Positions 25,148 through 34,900 of a stretch of 64,000 nt of DNA are shown here, in pieces (within the stretch, counting starts at the first letter, position 1; each line of letters opens with the position of its first letter). This stretch comes from JAJEBT01 sp965214975 (GTDB taxonomy: Bacteria > Pseudomonadota > Alphaproteobacteria > MPNO01 > UBA830): the NCBI GenBank assembly GCA_965214975.1, contig OZ244055.1, positions 496,001-560,000 of the forward strand, given 5' to 3'. The notes beneath the pieces were generated by a model. The model saw only the letters and a list, made by a program, of their open reading frames with translations, had not been told where the DNA came from and did not search any database. Both the position numbers and the translations under genes were made by a program.

Positions 25148-26040
25148 GAGCGCCCCGGCCGGAGGTCGACGACGCCCTCCCGGAAGGGCGGATCCGGCTC
25201 CGCGCCGAGGAGGCGGCCCTGCCGCTGCCGCCGCTGATGGTCCGGGCCGAACGGGTCGCCACCATGGTCGCCCAGGGCGTGCACGGACGCCGCCGGGCCG
25301 GCGCCGGCGACAGCTTCTGGCAGTACCGCCGCTACCAGCCCGGCGATCCGGTGCAGGCCGTCGACTGGCGGCAGTCGGCCAAGGCGCGGTTCGCCTATGT
25401 CCGCGAGAACGAGTGGGAGGCGGCGCAGAACGTCTATTTCTGGGTCGATCTCTCGCGCTCCATGAGCTGGAGATCCGGTCCGGAGCTGCCCACGAAGGCG
25501 GAGCGGGCCGCGGTGGTCGCGCTGGCCCTGGCCTCGCTCGCGGTGCGCGGCGGGGAACGGGTGGCGCCGCTCGGAACCGGCGCCCGGCCCTTGGGCGGGC
25601 GCGGCGGGATGTCCCGCCTCTCGGCGGCGCTGACGCGCCGCGCCGGGAGCGGGCTGCCGCGGCTCGAGGCGCTCCGGCGCCACAGCCGGGTGGTTCTGGT
25701 CGGCGACTTCCTCCAGCCGCCGGACGAGACGGCGGCGGTGGTCGGGGAGTTCGCCGGCGGCGGGCACCGCGGCCACCTCGTCGAGGTCCGCGACCCGGCC
25801 GAGGACGCGCTGCCGTTTCCCGGGCGCACCCGTTTCGAGGGCCTCGAGGGCGAGGGAACGGCGCTTTTCGGGCGCGTGGAGTCGGTTCGCGAGGTCTACG
25901 GCGCCGCCGTCCGCGCCGAGCGGACGGCGCTGGCGGACGTCTGCCGCGGGCACGGCTGGTCGCTCTCGTCGCACCGCACCGACCGCCCGGTCGGACCCGC
26001 ACTGCTGTCGCTGCACATGCTCCTGTCCGGGGAGCGCTAG
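25144..26040 (+). CDS. DUF58 domain protein (VWA-like, MoxR partner)
   Basis: 298-aa protein starting at GTG 25144, overlapping the moxR stop. The N-terminal motif HGRRRAGAGDSFWQYRRYQPGDPVQAVDWRQSAK is the DUF58 core. The VWA-type metal site appears as DLSRSMSW (DxSxS) about residue 104. DUF58 proteins work with MoxR ATPases and next-door VWA membrane proteins. There is no signal peptide or membrane helix, so it is cytoplasmic or peripheral. The stop TAG is followed immediately by the ATG of the next gene. Confidence 0.88.
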
Positions 26041-28776
26041 ATGGCGGAGCTCGGAAGCCTGGTCTTCGCGTCGCCGTGGCTCCTGGCGGCGCTCGCCGCG
26101 CTGCCGGCGCTGTGGTGGCTGCTGCGGGTCACGCCGCCGTCGCCGCGGCTGGTCAGCTTTCCGCCGCTCCGGCTCCTGCTCGCGCTGCGCCCGCCGGAGG
26201 AGACGCCGGCCCGCACGCCGTGGTGGCTCGTCGCGCTCCGCATGCTGGCCGCGGCGCTGGTCGTCGTCGCCCTGGCCCATCCGCGCCTCGACCCCGGCGT
26301 CCGCCTCCACGGCTCCGGGCCGCTGCTGCTGGTGGTGGACGACAGCTGGGCGGCGGCGCCCGACTGGACGGTCCGCAAGGACGAGATCGACGAGCTGCTG
26401 GCCCGGGCGGGGCGCGAGGGCCGGCCGGTGCGCTACCTGACGACCGCTCCGGGGCGGGCGCCGATGGAGGCCGGCGGGCTCATGCGCGCGGCGGAGGCGA
26501 GGAGCTTGCTCGCCGGCCTCGTGCCGAAGCCGTGGCCGGCCGACCGGGAGGCGGCGCTGGCGGCGCTCCGCGGGATCCCGCCGGAGAGGCCCGCCCATGC
26601 GGTGTGGATCGCCGACGGCATCGACGGGCCGGGAACGAGGGCCCTGGCCGAACGCCTGCAGGCGTTCGGCAGCCTGACGGTGGTCGAGCGGCCGCCCGCG
26701 GAGCGGCCGTGGCTGGCGGCCGGGCCCGAGGCCGACGGCGACGGCTTCACCGTTCCCGTCCTGCGCGTGCCGGCGTCCGCCGCGCCGCCGGTCCGCGTGC
26801 GGCTGCTTGCCGACGACGGGCGGCTCGTGACCGAGGGGCCGCGGGCGCGGTTCGAGAGCGGCGCCGGCCGCGCGGAGGTCCGGGTTCCGCTGCCCGCCGA
26901 ACTGCACGACGAGGTCGCCCGCATCGAGATCCGGGGCGCCGGCAGCGCCGGCGGCGTGTTCCTGCTGGACGAGCGCTGGCGGCGCCGTCCCGTCGGCGTC
27001 GTCTCGGGGGACGTCTCCGAGGCGGAGCAGCCGCTGCTGTCGTCGACCTACTACGTCGAGCGGGCGCTCGCGCCCTTCTCGGAGATCCGCAAGGGAACCG
27101 TCGGCAAGCTGCTCGAGCGCCAGCTCGCCGTCGTCATGCTCGCCGACGTCGGCAACCTGCTGGCGGGCGACCGGGCGGCGCTCGAAAGCTGGATGGAGGA
27201 CGGCGGGATGCTGGTGCGTTTCGCCGGCCCCAGGCTCGCCGCCGCGGCGAGCGGGGAGCCCGGGCTGCTGCCGGTGCGGCTGCGCGGCGGCCGCACGCTC
27301 GGCGGATCCGTGTCCTGGACCGCGCCGGCCGGGCTCCTGCCGTTCGAGGAGGCCGGGCCGTTCGCCGGTCTCGAGCCGGCCGGCGACGTGCGCGTCCGCC
27401 GCCAGGTTCTCGCCGAGCCCGCGCTCGACCTGAACCGCAAGACATGGGCCCGGCTGTCCGACGGGACGCCGCTGGTGACCGCGGAGCGGCGCGGCCGCGG
27501 CTGGCTGGCGCTGGTCCACACGACCGCCAACACCGACTGGTCGAACCTGCCGATCTCGGGGCTGTTCGTGGCGATGCTCCGGCGCCTCGTCGACATGAGC
27601 GCCGGCGTGGCGGGCGAGGGCGCGGAGGGCGCGCTCCCGCCGTTCCGGACGCTCGACGGGTTCGGCCGGCTCGGGGCGCCGCCGCCGGACGTCCCGAGCG
27701 CGCCGGCGCGGGGGTTCGCGGACCTGAAACCCTCGCCGGCGACCCCGCCCGGCTACTACGGCAGCGAAACCTCGCGGCGCGCGCTCAACCTCGCGGCGGC
27801 CGCCGCGAGGCTGGCGCCGATCGGGGATCTGCCCGCGGGCGTCGAGCGGCGGGACTTCGTCCGCGCCGCGGCCGCCGATCTCAAGCCCTGGCTGCTGCTC
27901 GCGGCGTTCGCGCTGCTGCTCGCGGATCTCGCGGTCAGCCTCGCCCTTCGGGGGCTGGCGCCGCGCGTCCGCGGGGCCGCGGCCGCGGGCCTGCTCGCCG
28001 GCGCGGCGCTGGCGGCCGGCGCGCCGGCTCCCGCCGGGGCCCAGACCGCCGGGCAGGGCGCGGCGCCCGACGCGCGCGCTCTCGAGGCGACGCTGTCGAC
28101 CCGCCTCGCCTATGTCGAGACAGGCGACCGGGCGCTCGACGAGATGACGAGGGCCGGGATGCGCGGGCTCGGAAGGGTGCTCGGGCGCCGGACGGCGATC
28201 GAGCCCGGCGCCGCGATCGGGGTGGACATCGAGACCGACGAGCTGGCGTTCCATCCGCTCCTCTACTGGGCGGTCTCGCCGCGCCAGCGGCTGCCGTCGG
28301 AGCGCGCCCGGCGCCAGCTCGACCGCTATCTCAGGACCGGCGGAACCATCCTCTTCGACACCCGCGCGCGGGGCGGCATCGGCTCGGGAGCGGCGGGTCT
28401 CCACCTCCGCAGGCTTCTCGGGGGGCTGGACGTTCCGGCGCTGACGCAGCTGCCGCCGGATCACGTCCTGACCAGATCCTTCTACCTGCTGAGCGAGTTT
28501 CCCGGGCGCTGGGCCGGCGGCCCGATCTGGGTCGAGCGCCGGGGCGGCCGCCACAACGACGGCGTGTCCTCGGTGGTCATCGGAACCAACGACTGGGCGG
28601 GCGCCTGGGCGGTCGACGAGGCCGGCCGTCCGCTCGCGGCCGTCGTTCCCGACGGCGAGCGCCAGCGCGAGCTGGCCTACCGGTTCGGCGTCAACTGGGT
28701 GATGTACGCGCTCACCGGCAACTACAAGACGGACCAGGTCCACGTCCCGGCCCTCATGGAACGCCTGGGGCAGTAG
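26041..28776 (+). CDS. BatA-like/DUF4159 membrane protein
   Basis: 911-aa membrane protein. Two N-terminal helices (about residues 8-30 and 63-85) frame a cytoplasmic loop, the arrangement of the BatA/aerotolerance N-domain. The large middle part is probably periplasmic. Another pair of hydrophobic segments lies around 620-670. The C-terminal roughly 215 residues (TRLAYVETGDRALDEMTRAGMRGL...ELAFHPLLYWAV...YLRTGGTILFDTRARG) match DUF4159. Start and stop abut the neighbouring operon genes. The moxR-DUF58-DUF4159 order is conserved in alphaproteobacteria, but the cellular role is not established. Envelope integrity is an inference from Bat operons. Confidence 0.85.
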   Translation: MAELGSLVFASPWLLAALAALPALWWLLRVTPPSPRLVSFPPLRLLLALRPPEETPARTPWWLVALRMLAAALVVVALAHPRLDPGVRLHGSGPLLLVVDDSWAAAPDWTVRKDEIDELLARAGREGRPVRYLTTAPGRAPMEAGGLMRAAEARSLLAGLVPKPWPADREAALAALRGIPPERPAHAVWIADGIDGPGTRALAERLQAFGSLTVVERPPAERPWLAAGPEADGDGFTVPVLRVPASAAPPVRVRLLADDGRLVTEGPRARFESGAGRAEVRVPLPAELHDEVARIEIRGAGSAGGVFLLDERWRRRPVGVVSGDVSEAEQPLLSSTYYVERALAPFSEIRKGTVGKLLERQLAVVMLADVGNLLAGDRAALESWMEDGGMLVRFAGPRLAAAASGEPGLLPVRLRGGRTLGGSVSWTAPAGLLPFEEAGPFAGLEPAGDVRVRRQVLAEPALDLNRKTWARLSDGTPLVTAERRGRGWLALVHTTANTDWSNLPISGLFVAMLRRLVDMSAGVAGEGAEGALPPFRTLDGFGRLGAPPPDVPSAPARGFADLKPSPATPPGYYGSETSRRALNLAAAAARLAPIGDLPAGVERRDFVRAAAADLKPWLLLAAFALLLADLAVSLALRGLAPRVRGAAAAGLLAGAALAAGAPAPAGAQTAGQGAAPDARALEATLSTRLAYVETGDRALDEMTRAGMRGLGRVLGRRTAIEPGAAIGVDIETDELAFHPLLYWAVSPRQRLPSERARRQLDRYLRTGGTILFDTRARGGIGSGAAGLHLRRLLGGLDVPALTQLPPDHVLTRSFYLLSEFPGRWAGGPIWVERRGGRHNDGVSSVVIGTNDWAGAWAVDEAGRPLAAVVPDGERQRELAYRFGVNWVMYALTGNYKTDQVHVPALMERLGQ

Positions 28777-28777
28777 G

Positions 28778-30814
28778 ATGCTGCACGTCGCCTTCGCCCC
28801 GCCGTTTTCCTGGGCGGTCCTCGGCGCTCTCGCCGCGGCCGCGCTCCTGCTCGGCGGATACGCCCTGTGGCGCCGCGCCCGCGGCGCCGCCTGGCGCCTC
28901 GCGGCGGCCGGGATCCTGCTGGCCGCGCTGGCCAATCCGGTCCTGATCGAGGAGGAGCGGGTCGCCAACGACGACGTCGCCGTCGTGGTCGTCGACGAAA
29001 GCCGGTCGCAGGGCCTCGGCGCGCGCGCGGCCCGCGCCGAGGCCGCGCTCGCGGAGCTCGGGGCGAGGCTGGAGCGCCTGCCCGGAGTCGAGACCCGGAC
29101 CGTCCGCGCCGGCGGCGACCGGGGGCGGGACGGCACCCACCTCTTCGACGCGCTGCGGCGGACGATGGCGGACGTGCCGCGAAACCGCGTCGGGGCGACC
29201 TTTCTCGTCACCGACGGCCAGGTTCACGACGTCCCCGAGGCGGACGGGGATCCGGCGGCGACCGGTCCGGTCCACGTCCTTCTGACCGGGGAGCCGGGAG
29301 AGCGCGACCGCCGGCTGTCGATCGACGACGCCCCGCGGTTCGGACTCGTCGGAAAGACCGTCGAGATCGTCTTCACCGTCCACGACCGGCGGGACGGCGC
29401 CGCGCGGGTCACTCTCTCGCGCGACGGCGCGGAGGGACGGACCCTCGAGGTGCCCGTCGGGCGCCGGTTCAGCGTGCCGGTCGTGCTCGGTCACGCGGGC
29501 GCGAACATCGTGCAGATCGAGGCCGCGCCCGCCGCCGGCGAGATCTTCGACGGCAACAACCGCGCCGTGGTGCAGATCAACGGCGTTCGCGAGCGGCTCC
29601 GCGTCCTGCTGGTTTCCGGCGAGCCCCATGCCGGGGAGCGGGTGTGGAGGAACTTCCTCAAGGCCGACCCTTCCGTCGACCTGGTGCACTTCACCATCCT
29701 GCGCCCTCCGGAAAAGCAGGATTCCACCCCGGTGAGGGAGCTCGCGCTGATCGCGTTTCCGGTCCGGGAGCTCTTCGAGGAGAAGATCGGGGAGTTCGAC
29801 CTGATCATCTTCGACAGGTACCGCCGCCGGGGCATCCTTCCCGGCATCTATCTGGAGAACATCGTCCGCTACGTGCGCAACGGCGGCGCCGTGCTCGACG
29901 CCGCCGGGCCGGACTTCGCCTCGCAGTTCAGCCTGCACCGCACGGCGCTCGGCGACGTCCTGCCCGGCCGGCCCTCGGGCGGCGTGATCGAGCGCGGTCT
30001 GCGGCCGCGCATCACGGAGTACGGCCGGCGCCATCCGGTGACCGCGGACCTGGCCGGGTCCGACGGGCCGCGCTGGGGCCGCTGGTTCCGCCAGGTCGCG
30101 GCGGTGGCCGGCCGCGGGGAGGTGCTGATGAGCGGCGTGGGAAACGCGCCGCTGCTGGTCCTCGACCGCGTCGGCGAGGGCCGGGTGGCGCAGCTTCTGA
30201 GCGACCACATCTGGCTCTGGGCGCGGGGCTTCGAGGGGGGCGGCCCGCATTCGGAGATCCTGCGCCGCCTCGCGCACTGGCTCATGAAGGAGCCGAGCCT
30301 CGAGGAAGAGACGGTCAGCGCGCGGGTCGAGGGCGACGAACTCGTGATCGGCAGCCGGAGCGCGTCGGACGACCACCGCGCCATCGCCGTGACCGCGCCT
30401 TCCGGCGCCGTCCGCACCGTCGTTCCGGAGCCGGAAGCCGGCGGGCGGGCGCGGGCGACGCTGCCGGTCGACGAGATCGGGATCCACCGCCTCGACAACG
30501 GCCGGCACCGCGCGGCGGTCGCCGTCGGAAACCCCGACCCGAGGGAGTTCGCCGACATGCGCGCGAGTCCGGAGCCGCTGTCGCGGCTGCGCGCCGCAAC
30601 GGGCGGCGGCCTGCGATGGCTTGGCGACGGGGTGCCGGATCTGCGCAGAACCCGCCCCGGCCGGAAAGCGTCGGGCCTCGGGTGGATGGGGGTCGTCGCG
30701 AACCGCGACCACCGCGTCTCCAGCGTGCGCGAGACTCCGCTTCTGCCGCCGTTGCTGGTCCTGTTCCTCGGTTTGGGAACCCTGGTCTGGGCCTGGCACC
30801 GCGAAGGCCGGTGA
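28778..30814 (+). CDS. membrane protein with VWA- and glutamine-amidotransferase-like folds
   Basis: 678-aa last gene of the moxR operon, starting one base after the DUF4159 stop. It has two N-terminal helices (about residues 10-28 and 40-56), then a VWA-like segment beginning DDVAVVVVDESRSQ. A class-I glutamine-amidotransferase-like region (DLIIFDRYRRRGILPGIYLENIVRYVRNGGAVLDAAGP, about 345-385) lacks an obvious catalytic Cys. A C-terminal anchor helix is LLPPLLVLFLGLGTLVWAWH. This is the usual fourth partner of alphaproteobacterial moxR-DUF58-DUF4159 operons. No enzymatic role can be claimed. Confidence 0.82.
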   Translation: MLHVAFAPPFSWAVLGALAAAALLLGGYALWRRARGAAWRLAAAGILLAALANPVLIEEERVANDDVAVVVVDESRSQGLGARAARAEAALAELGARLERLPGVETRTVRAGGDRGRDGTHLFDALRRTMADVPRNRVGATFLVTDGQVHDVPEADGDPAATGPVHVLLTGEPGERDRRLSIDDAPRFGLVGKTVEIVFTVHDRRDGAARVTLSRDGAEGRTLEVPVGRRFSVPVVLGHAGANIVQIEAAPAAGEIFDGNNRAVVQINGVRERLRVLLVSGEPHAGERVWRNFLKADPSVDLVHFTILRPPEKQDSTPVRELALIAFPVRELFEEKIGEFDLIIFDRYRRRGILPGIYLENIVRYVRNGGAVLDAAGPDFASQFSLHRTALGDVLPGRPSGGVIERGLRPRITEYGRRHPVTADLAGSDGPRWGRWFRQVAAVAGRGEVLMSGVGNAPLLVLDRVGEGRVAQLLSDHIWLWARGFEGGGPHSEILRRLAHWLMKEPSLEEETVSARVEGDELVIGSRSASDDHRAIAVTAPSGAVRTVVPEPEAGGRARATLPVDEIGIHRLDNGRHRAAVAVGNPDPREFADMRASPEPLSRLRAATGGGLRWLGDGVPDLRRTRPGRKASGLGWMGVVANRDHRVSSVRETPLLPPLLVLFLGLGTLVWAWHREGR

Positions 30815-31370
30815 CCGCCGCGCCCGTCGCCGCCGGCGGCCGGGAGGCGGAACGACGCGAAGGCCGCGAGCGCGCCCGGCATCGGCGGCCCGTCGCCGGG
30901 AGACCTCGAGGCTGTCCGCAGACCTCCGCTTCGCGGGACAGGGTGCGCGACGTCGCCGGTCTGCACGCGGCTCCGCCGCGGCACGCCGCGGTTCCGTGCG
31001 TGGACGGGAGACCCCCGGATCCCCGACCGCGCCCGGCCGCCGCACCGGCGCCCACGAGCGCAACCCGCGGCCCTGCTGTCCGCGACCCGCGACGCCGCCA
31101 TCCGGGAGGTCTTCGGCAAGCGCTTCCGTCGCCGCCGAAGCCGGGAGTTCCGCGGTTTCCCGGACCATGTCGAGGCCGTCGCGTTCGAGGATCCCCCCGG
31201 CCTCCGGGCCGCTTCCCCGTGCGCGGGTCTCTTCGCGCCTCGTCCGGCGGATCGCTTCCGGTGCCCGTGTCCGGGCCATGGGGCGCCTGCCCGGTGCCCA
31301 TCGGGCCGGAAAACCCGTGCGCCGCCGCACCGGACGGATGGTCCGCTCCCGACAAGGCCCTCCACGGGTA

Positions 31371-31398
31371 TCGACACGCCGTCGGAATCGGGTACCAT
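31371..31398 (+). promoter_or_regulatory. candidate promoter for the second giant surface-protein gene
   Basis: TCGACA (5 of 6 to -35), 16 bp, TACCAT (4 of 6 to -10). It would give a leader of about 570 nt containing both C14 tracts. Weak evidence from consensus match only. Confidence 0.3.
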
Positions 31399-31630
31399 GC
31401 GCGCCGGCACGAGACGCATCGACCCGCTTCGCAACCCGGTTCGTGTTCCGCGGACACCGGCGCGGAACGGGGTCCGGCACCCGGGAGAAAGCCGCCTTGG
31501 ACGCCCCGGCCCGACTCTCCTCATCCACCGCCATCGCGGCGCGGGTGCGCGGGCGGTGGCCGTCGCCGGTGCGGCGCCGGCACGGGCTCGCGGGAAGTCC
31601 GGCCGCTCCCTTTCCCCGACGCTGGTCGCT

Positions 31631-31688
31631 CCCCCCCCCCCCCCAGACACCAGCCACTAGCCTCCTCTCCCCCGCCCCCCCCCCCCCC
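31631..31688 (+). repeat. paired C14 homopolymers, 44 bp apart
   Basis: Fourteen uninterrupted C at 31631-31644 and again at 31675-31688, each followed by AGACACC. The duplicated C14-AGACACC unit implies a local duplication. Both lie about 285-340 bp upstream of the giant gene's ATG (31973). Tracts this long are strongly slippage-prone, so their length in the assembly may itself be uncertain. Confidence 0.85.
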
Positions 31689-31972
31689 AGACACCGGTCG
31701 ACGGGTTCCCCGCCGTTCTCCCCGGCCGGGTCCGGGGGAGCGTCGCCCGTCCCCGGGCAACGTCCTGGGGGATTCGGGATGACGGGGGCCGGCATCGGCA
31801 GGACGCGCGGGCGGGTTCGTCGAACCGCGGGACAGCGATTCCCGCCTCGGCGGCCCTCCGGCGCTGGTGGACGGGATCCCGCCGGTGGACGGGATTGCGC
31901 CGCATGGCCGCGGTTCCCGGCAACTTGGCCGGAGTCCGGGCGTCGTCCCCGAGGCGCCGGGACCGGAGCGCC

Positions 31973-34900
31973 ATGACGGCTCGAAACGGCGCCGCGCCGC
32001 ATCGGCGGCTGGCGCCGGCGGCCTGCGTGCTGCTGGCGCTCGCCGGCCTGGCGCCGGCATCGGCCCAGGCGCAGGTCGACGACTACATCAGCAACTTGAA
32101 AACCTTCACGCTAGACTCCACCGAGGATGGGAACGAAATCACCACCTCCCGTCATTTTTCGCAGGAGTTTCGCACGGGAAGCCGGAGCGGCGGCTACCCG
32201 CTTTCGGAAGTCGTACTGGGCCTCACATACATCGGCACCGGAGCGGTCGAGGTGACGATCAGGGAGAATTTGGTCGACGCTAATGAGCGCAACGTTCCCG
32301 GCACAACCCGCTACACGCTGACCAGCCCCTCTCCCCTGAGCGCGGGCCGGAACACCTTCACGGCACCGCCCAATGCCACGCTCGAGGCCGACACCGCCTA
32401 CCACATCGTGGCGGAGTCGACCAGTGGCAGCGCAGCGCGCTGGATCAACATCTTCAGTCACCGCTACGCGTTGATTGACAACGCGGGGGGCTGGGATATC
32501 AATTTCGACTATCTGAGGAAATCCGGCCAAGCCGCGTGGAGCCCAGTGAGATCAGATAGAGCACTCGCGGCCGCGGTCCGGGGCGACGACGACTCGCCGA
32601 CGACCGGCTCGGTCGCGGTCACGGGCACGGCGGCGGAAGGCGGGACGCTGACGGCGGACACGTCGGGTCTCACGGACGCGGACGGCCTGGACAGCGCGGC
32701 CTACGCCTGGCAGTGGGTGCGGACGCCGGCCGGCGGCGGCGACGAGGACATTTCGGGCGCGACCTCGCGGACCTACGTGCCGGTGTACGCGGACGCGGGC
32801 GCGACGCTGAAGGTCCGGGTGGCGGTCACCGACGACAAGGGCCACGAGGAGACCTTCGAGAGCGCCCCGACCCCGGCGGTGGCGGCGGCAGCGCGACCCT
32901 CGGTGACGGTTGCCTCCGACGGCGACGTGACGGAGGGCGGTGCCGCGGTGTTCACGCTGACGCGCACGGGCGACACGGCGGAGGAGCTGGACGTGGCCCA
33001 CTCGGTGACGGCCACCGGGGACTTCGGCGTCACGACGGGCGCGGGCACGGCGACGTTCCCGGCGAACAACGCCACGGTGCGGGTGTCGGTGGCCACGACG
33101 GGCGACGGCGCCCACGAGGCGCACGGCTCGGTGACGGTGGCGCTGACGGCGGACACGGGCGCCGATCCCGCCTACCTGCTCGGCGACCCGGCGGCGGCGA
33201 CGGCGGCGGTGGAAGACGACGACGACTCGCCGGCGACCGGCTCGGTCGCGGTCACGGGCACGCCGACGGAAGGCGGGACGCTGACGGCGGACACGTCGGG
33301 CCTCACGGACGGGGACGGCCTGGCCAACGCGGCCTGGGCCTACCAGTGGGTCCGGACACCGCCCGGCGGCGGTGACGCGGACATCTCCGGCGCAACCTCG
33401 CGGACCTACGTGCCGGTGTACGCGGACGCGGGCGCGACGCTGAAGGTCCGGGTGACGGTCACCGACGACGAGAACCACGAGGCGAGTTTCGCGAGTGCCC
33501 CAACCCCGCCGGTGGCGGCGCTGCCGCGGCCCTCGGTGACGGTGGCCTCGGCCGGCAACGTGACGGAGGGCAGCCCCGCCGTGTTCACGCTGACGCGCAC
33601 GGGCGACACGGGACAGCCGCTGGACGTGGCCTACGAGGTCGCCGCCGCCGGGGACTTCGGCGTCACGCCGTTCTCGGGCACGGCGACGTTCCCGGCGAAC
33701 GGCTCCGCGGTGCAGGTGAGCGTGGCCACGACGGGCGACGGCGCCCACGAGGCGCACGGCTCGGTGACGGTGGCGCTGACGGCGGACACGGGCGCCGATC
33801 CCGCCTACCTGCTCGGCGCCCCGGCGGCGGCGACGGCGGCGGTGGGAGACGACGACGACTCTCCGGCGACCGGCTCGGTGACGGTCACGGGCACGGCGAG
33901 GGAAGGCCAGACGCTGACCGCGGACACGTCGGGCCTCGCCGACGGGGACGGCCTGGCCAACGCTTCCCACGTCTGGCAGTGGGTGCGGACGCCGGCTGGC
34001 GGCAGTGACGCGGACATCTCCGGCGCGACCTCGAAGACCTACAGCCTGAACACCCTGGACGTGGGGGCGACGCTCAAGGTGCGGGTGACGGTCACCGACG
34101 ACGAGGGCCACGAGGCGACCTTCACGAGTGCGCCGACGGCGGCGGTGGCGGCGCTGCCCGAGGTGTCCGTCATGCACGGCGACAGTCCCATCACCGAGGG
34201 AGGAGTCGCGACTTTCACGTTCACCCTGTCGAAGACAATCGGGGATATACCGTTGCGTGTGAATATCAGAAGAACGGAAACAGGCAACATGATGTTCCCG
34301 AACAATTTGGGGAGGTCGGTTGTAGTGTTTGGTCCCAACCAGACAACCTTGACAGTGAGTTACCCGACGGTAGCTGACGACACGACCGAGCCGAACAGCA
34401 CGGTGACCGTGGAGGTTCTTGAACGTAACTACTACAAGCCGGGCACGCCCTCCATGGCCAGTGTCGAGGTGCGGGACGACGACGACTCGCCGGCGACCGG
34501 GACGGTCACGGTCACGGGCACGCCGGCGGAAGGCGGGACGCTGACGGCGGACACGTCGGGTCTCACGGACGCGGACGGCCTGGACAACGCGGCCTACGCC
34601 TGGCAGTGGGTGCGGACGCCGGCCGGCGGCGGCGACGCGGACATCTCGGGCGCGACCTCGCGGACCTACGTGCCGGTGTACGCGGACGCGGGGGCGACGC
34701 TCAAGGTGCGGGTGACGGTCACCGACGACGAGGGCCACGAGGCGACGTTCACGAGCGCCCCGACCCCGCCGGTGGCGGCGGCAGCGCGACCCTCGGTGAC
34801 GGTTGCCTCCGACGGCGACGTGACGGAGGGCGGTGCCGCGGTGTTCACGCTGACGCGCACGGGCGACACGGCGGAGGAGCTGGACGTGGCCCACTCGGTG

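Larger units (their letters stand above)
30815..31972. other. long leader/intergenic region before the second giant gene
   Basis: No supported gene in about 1.16 kb. Near 31371-31398 there is TCGACA, a 16-bp spacer and TACCAT, a candidate promoter for the giant gene. Two C14 tracts lie at 31631-31644 and 31675-31688. The length, the homopolymers and the absence of coding signal suggest an extended regulatory leader for the gene starting at 31973. Confidence 0.4.

Noticed and set aside
31073..31240. Possible coding text on + (REVFGKRFRRRRSREF) in the leader of the second giant gene
   Set aside because: Both strands give equally plausible short peptides, there is no start or stop context and no family recognised.
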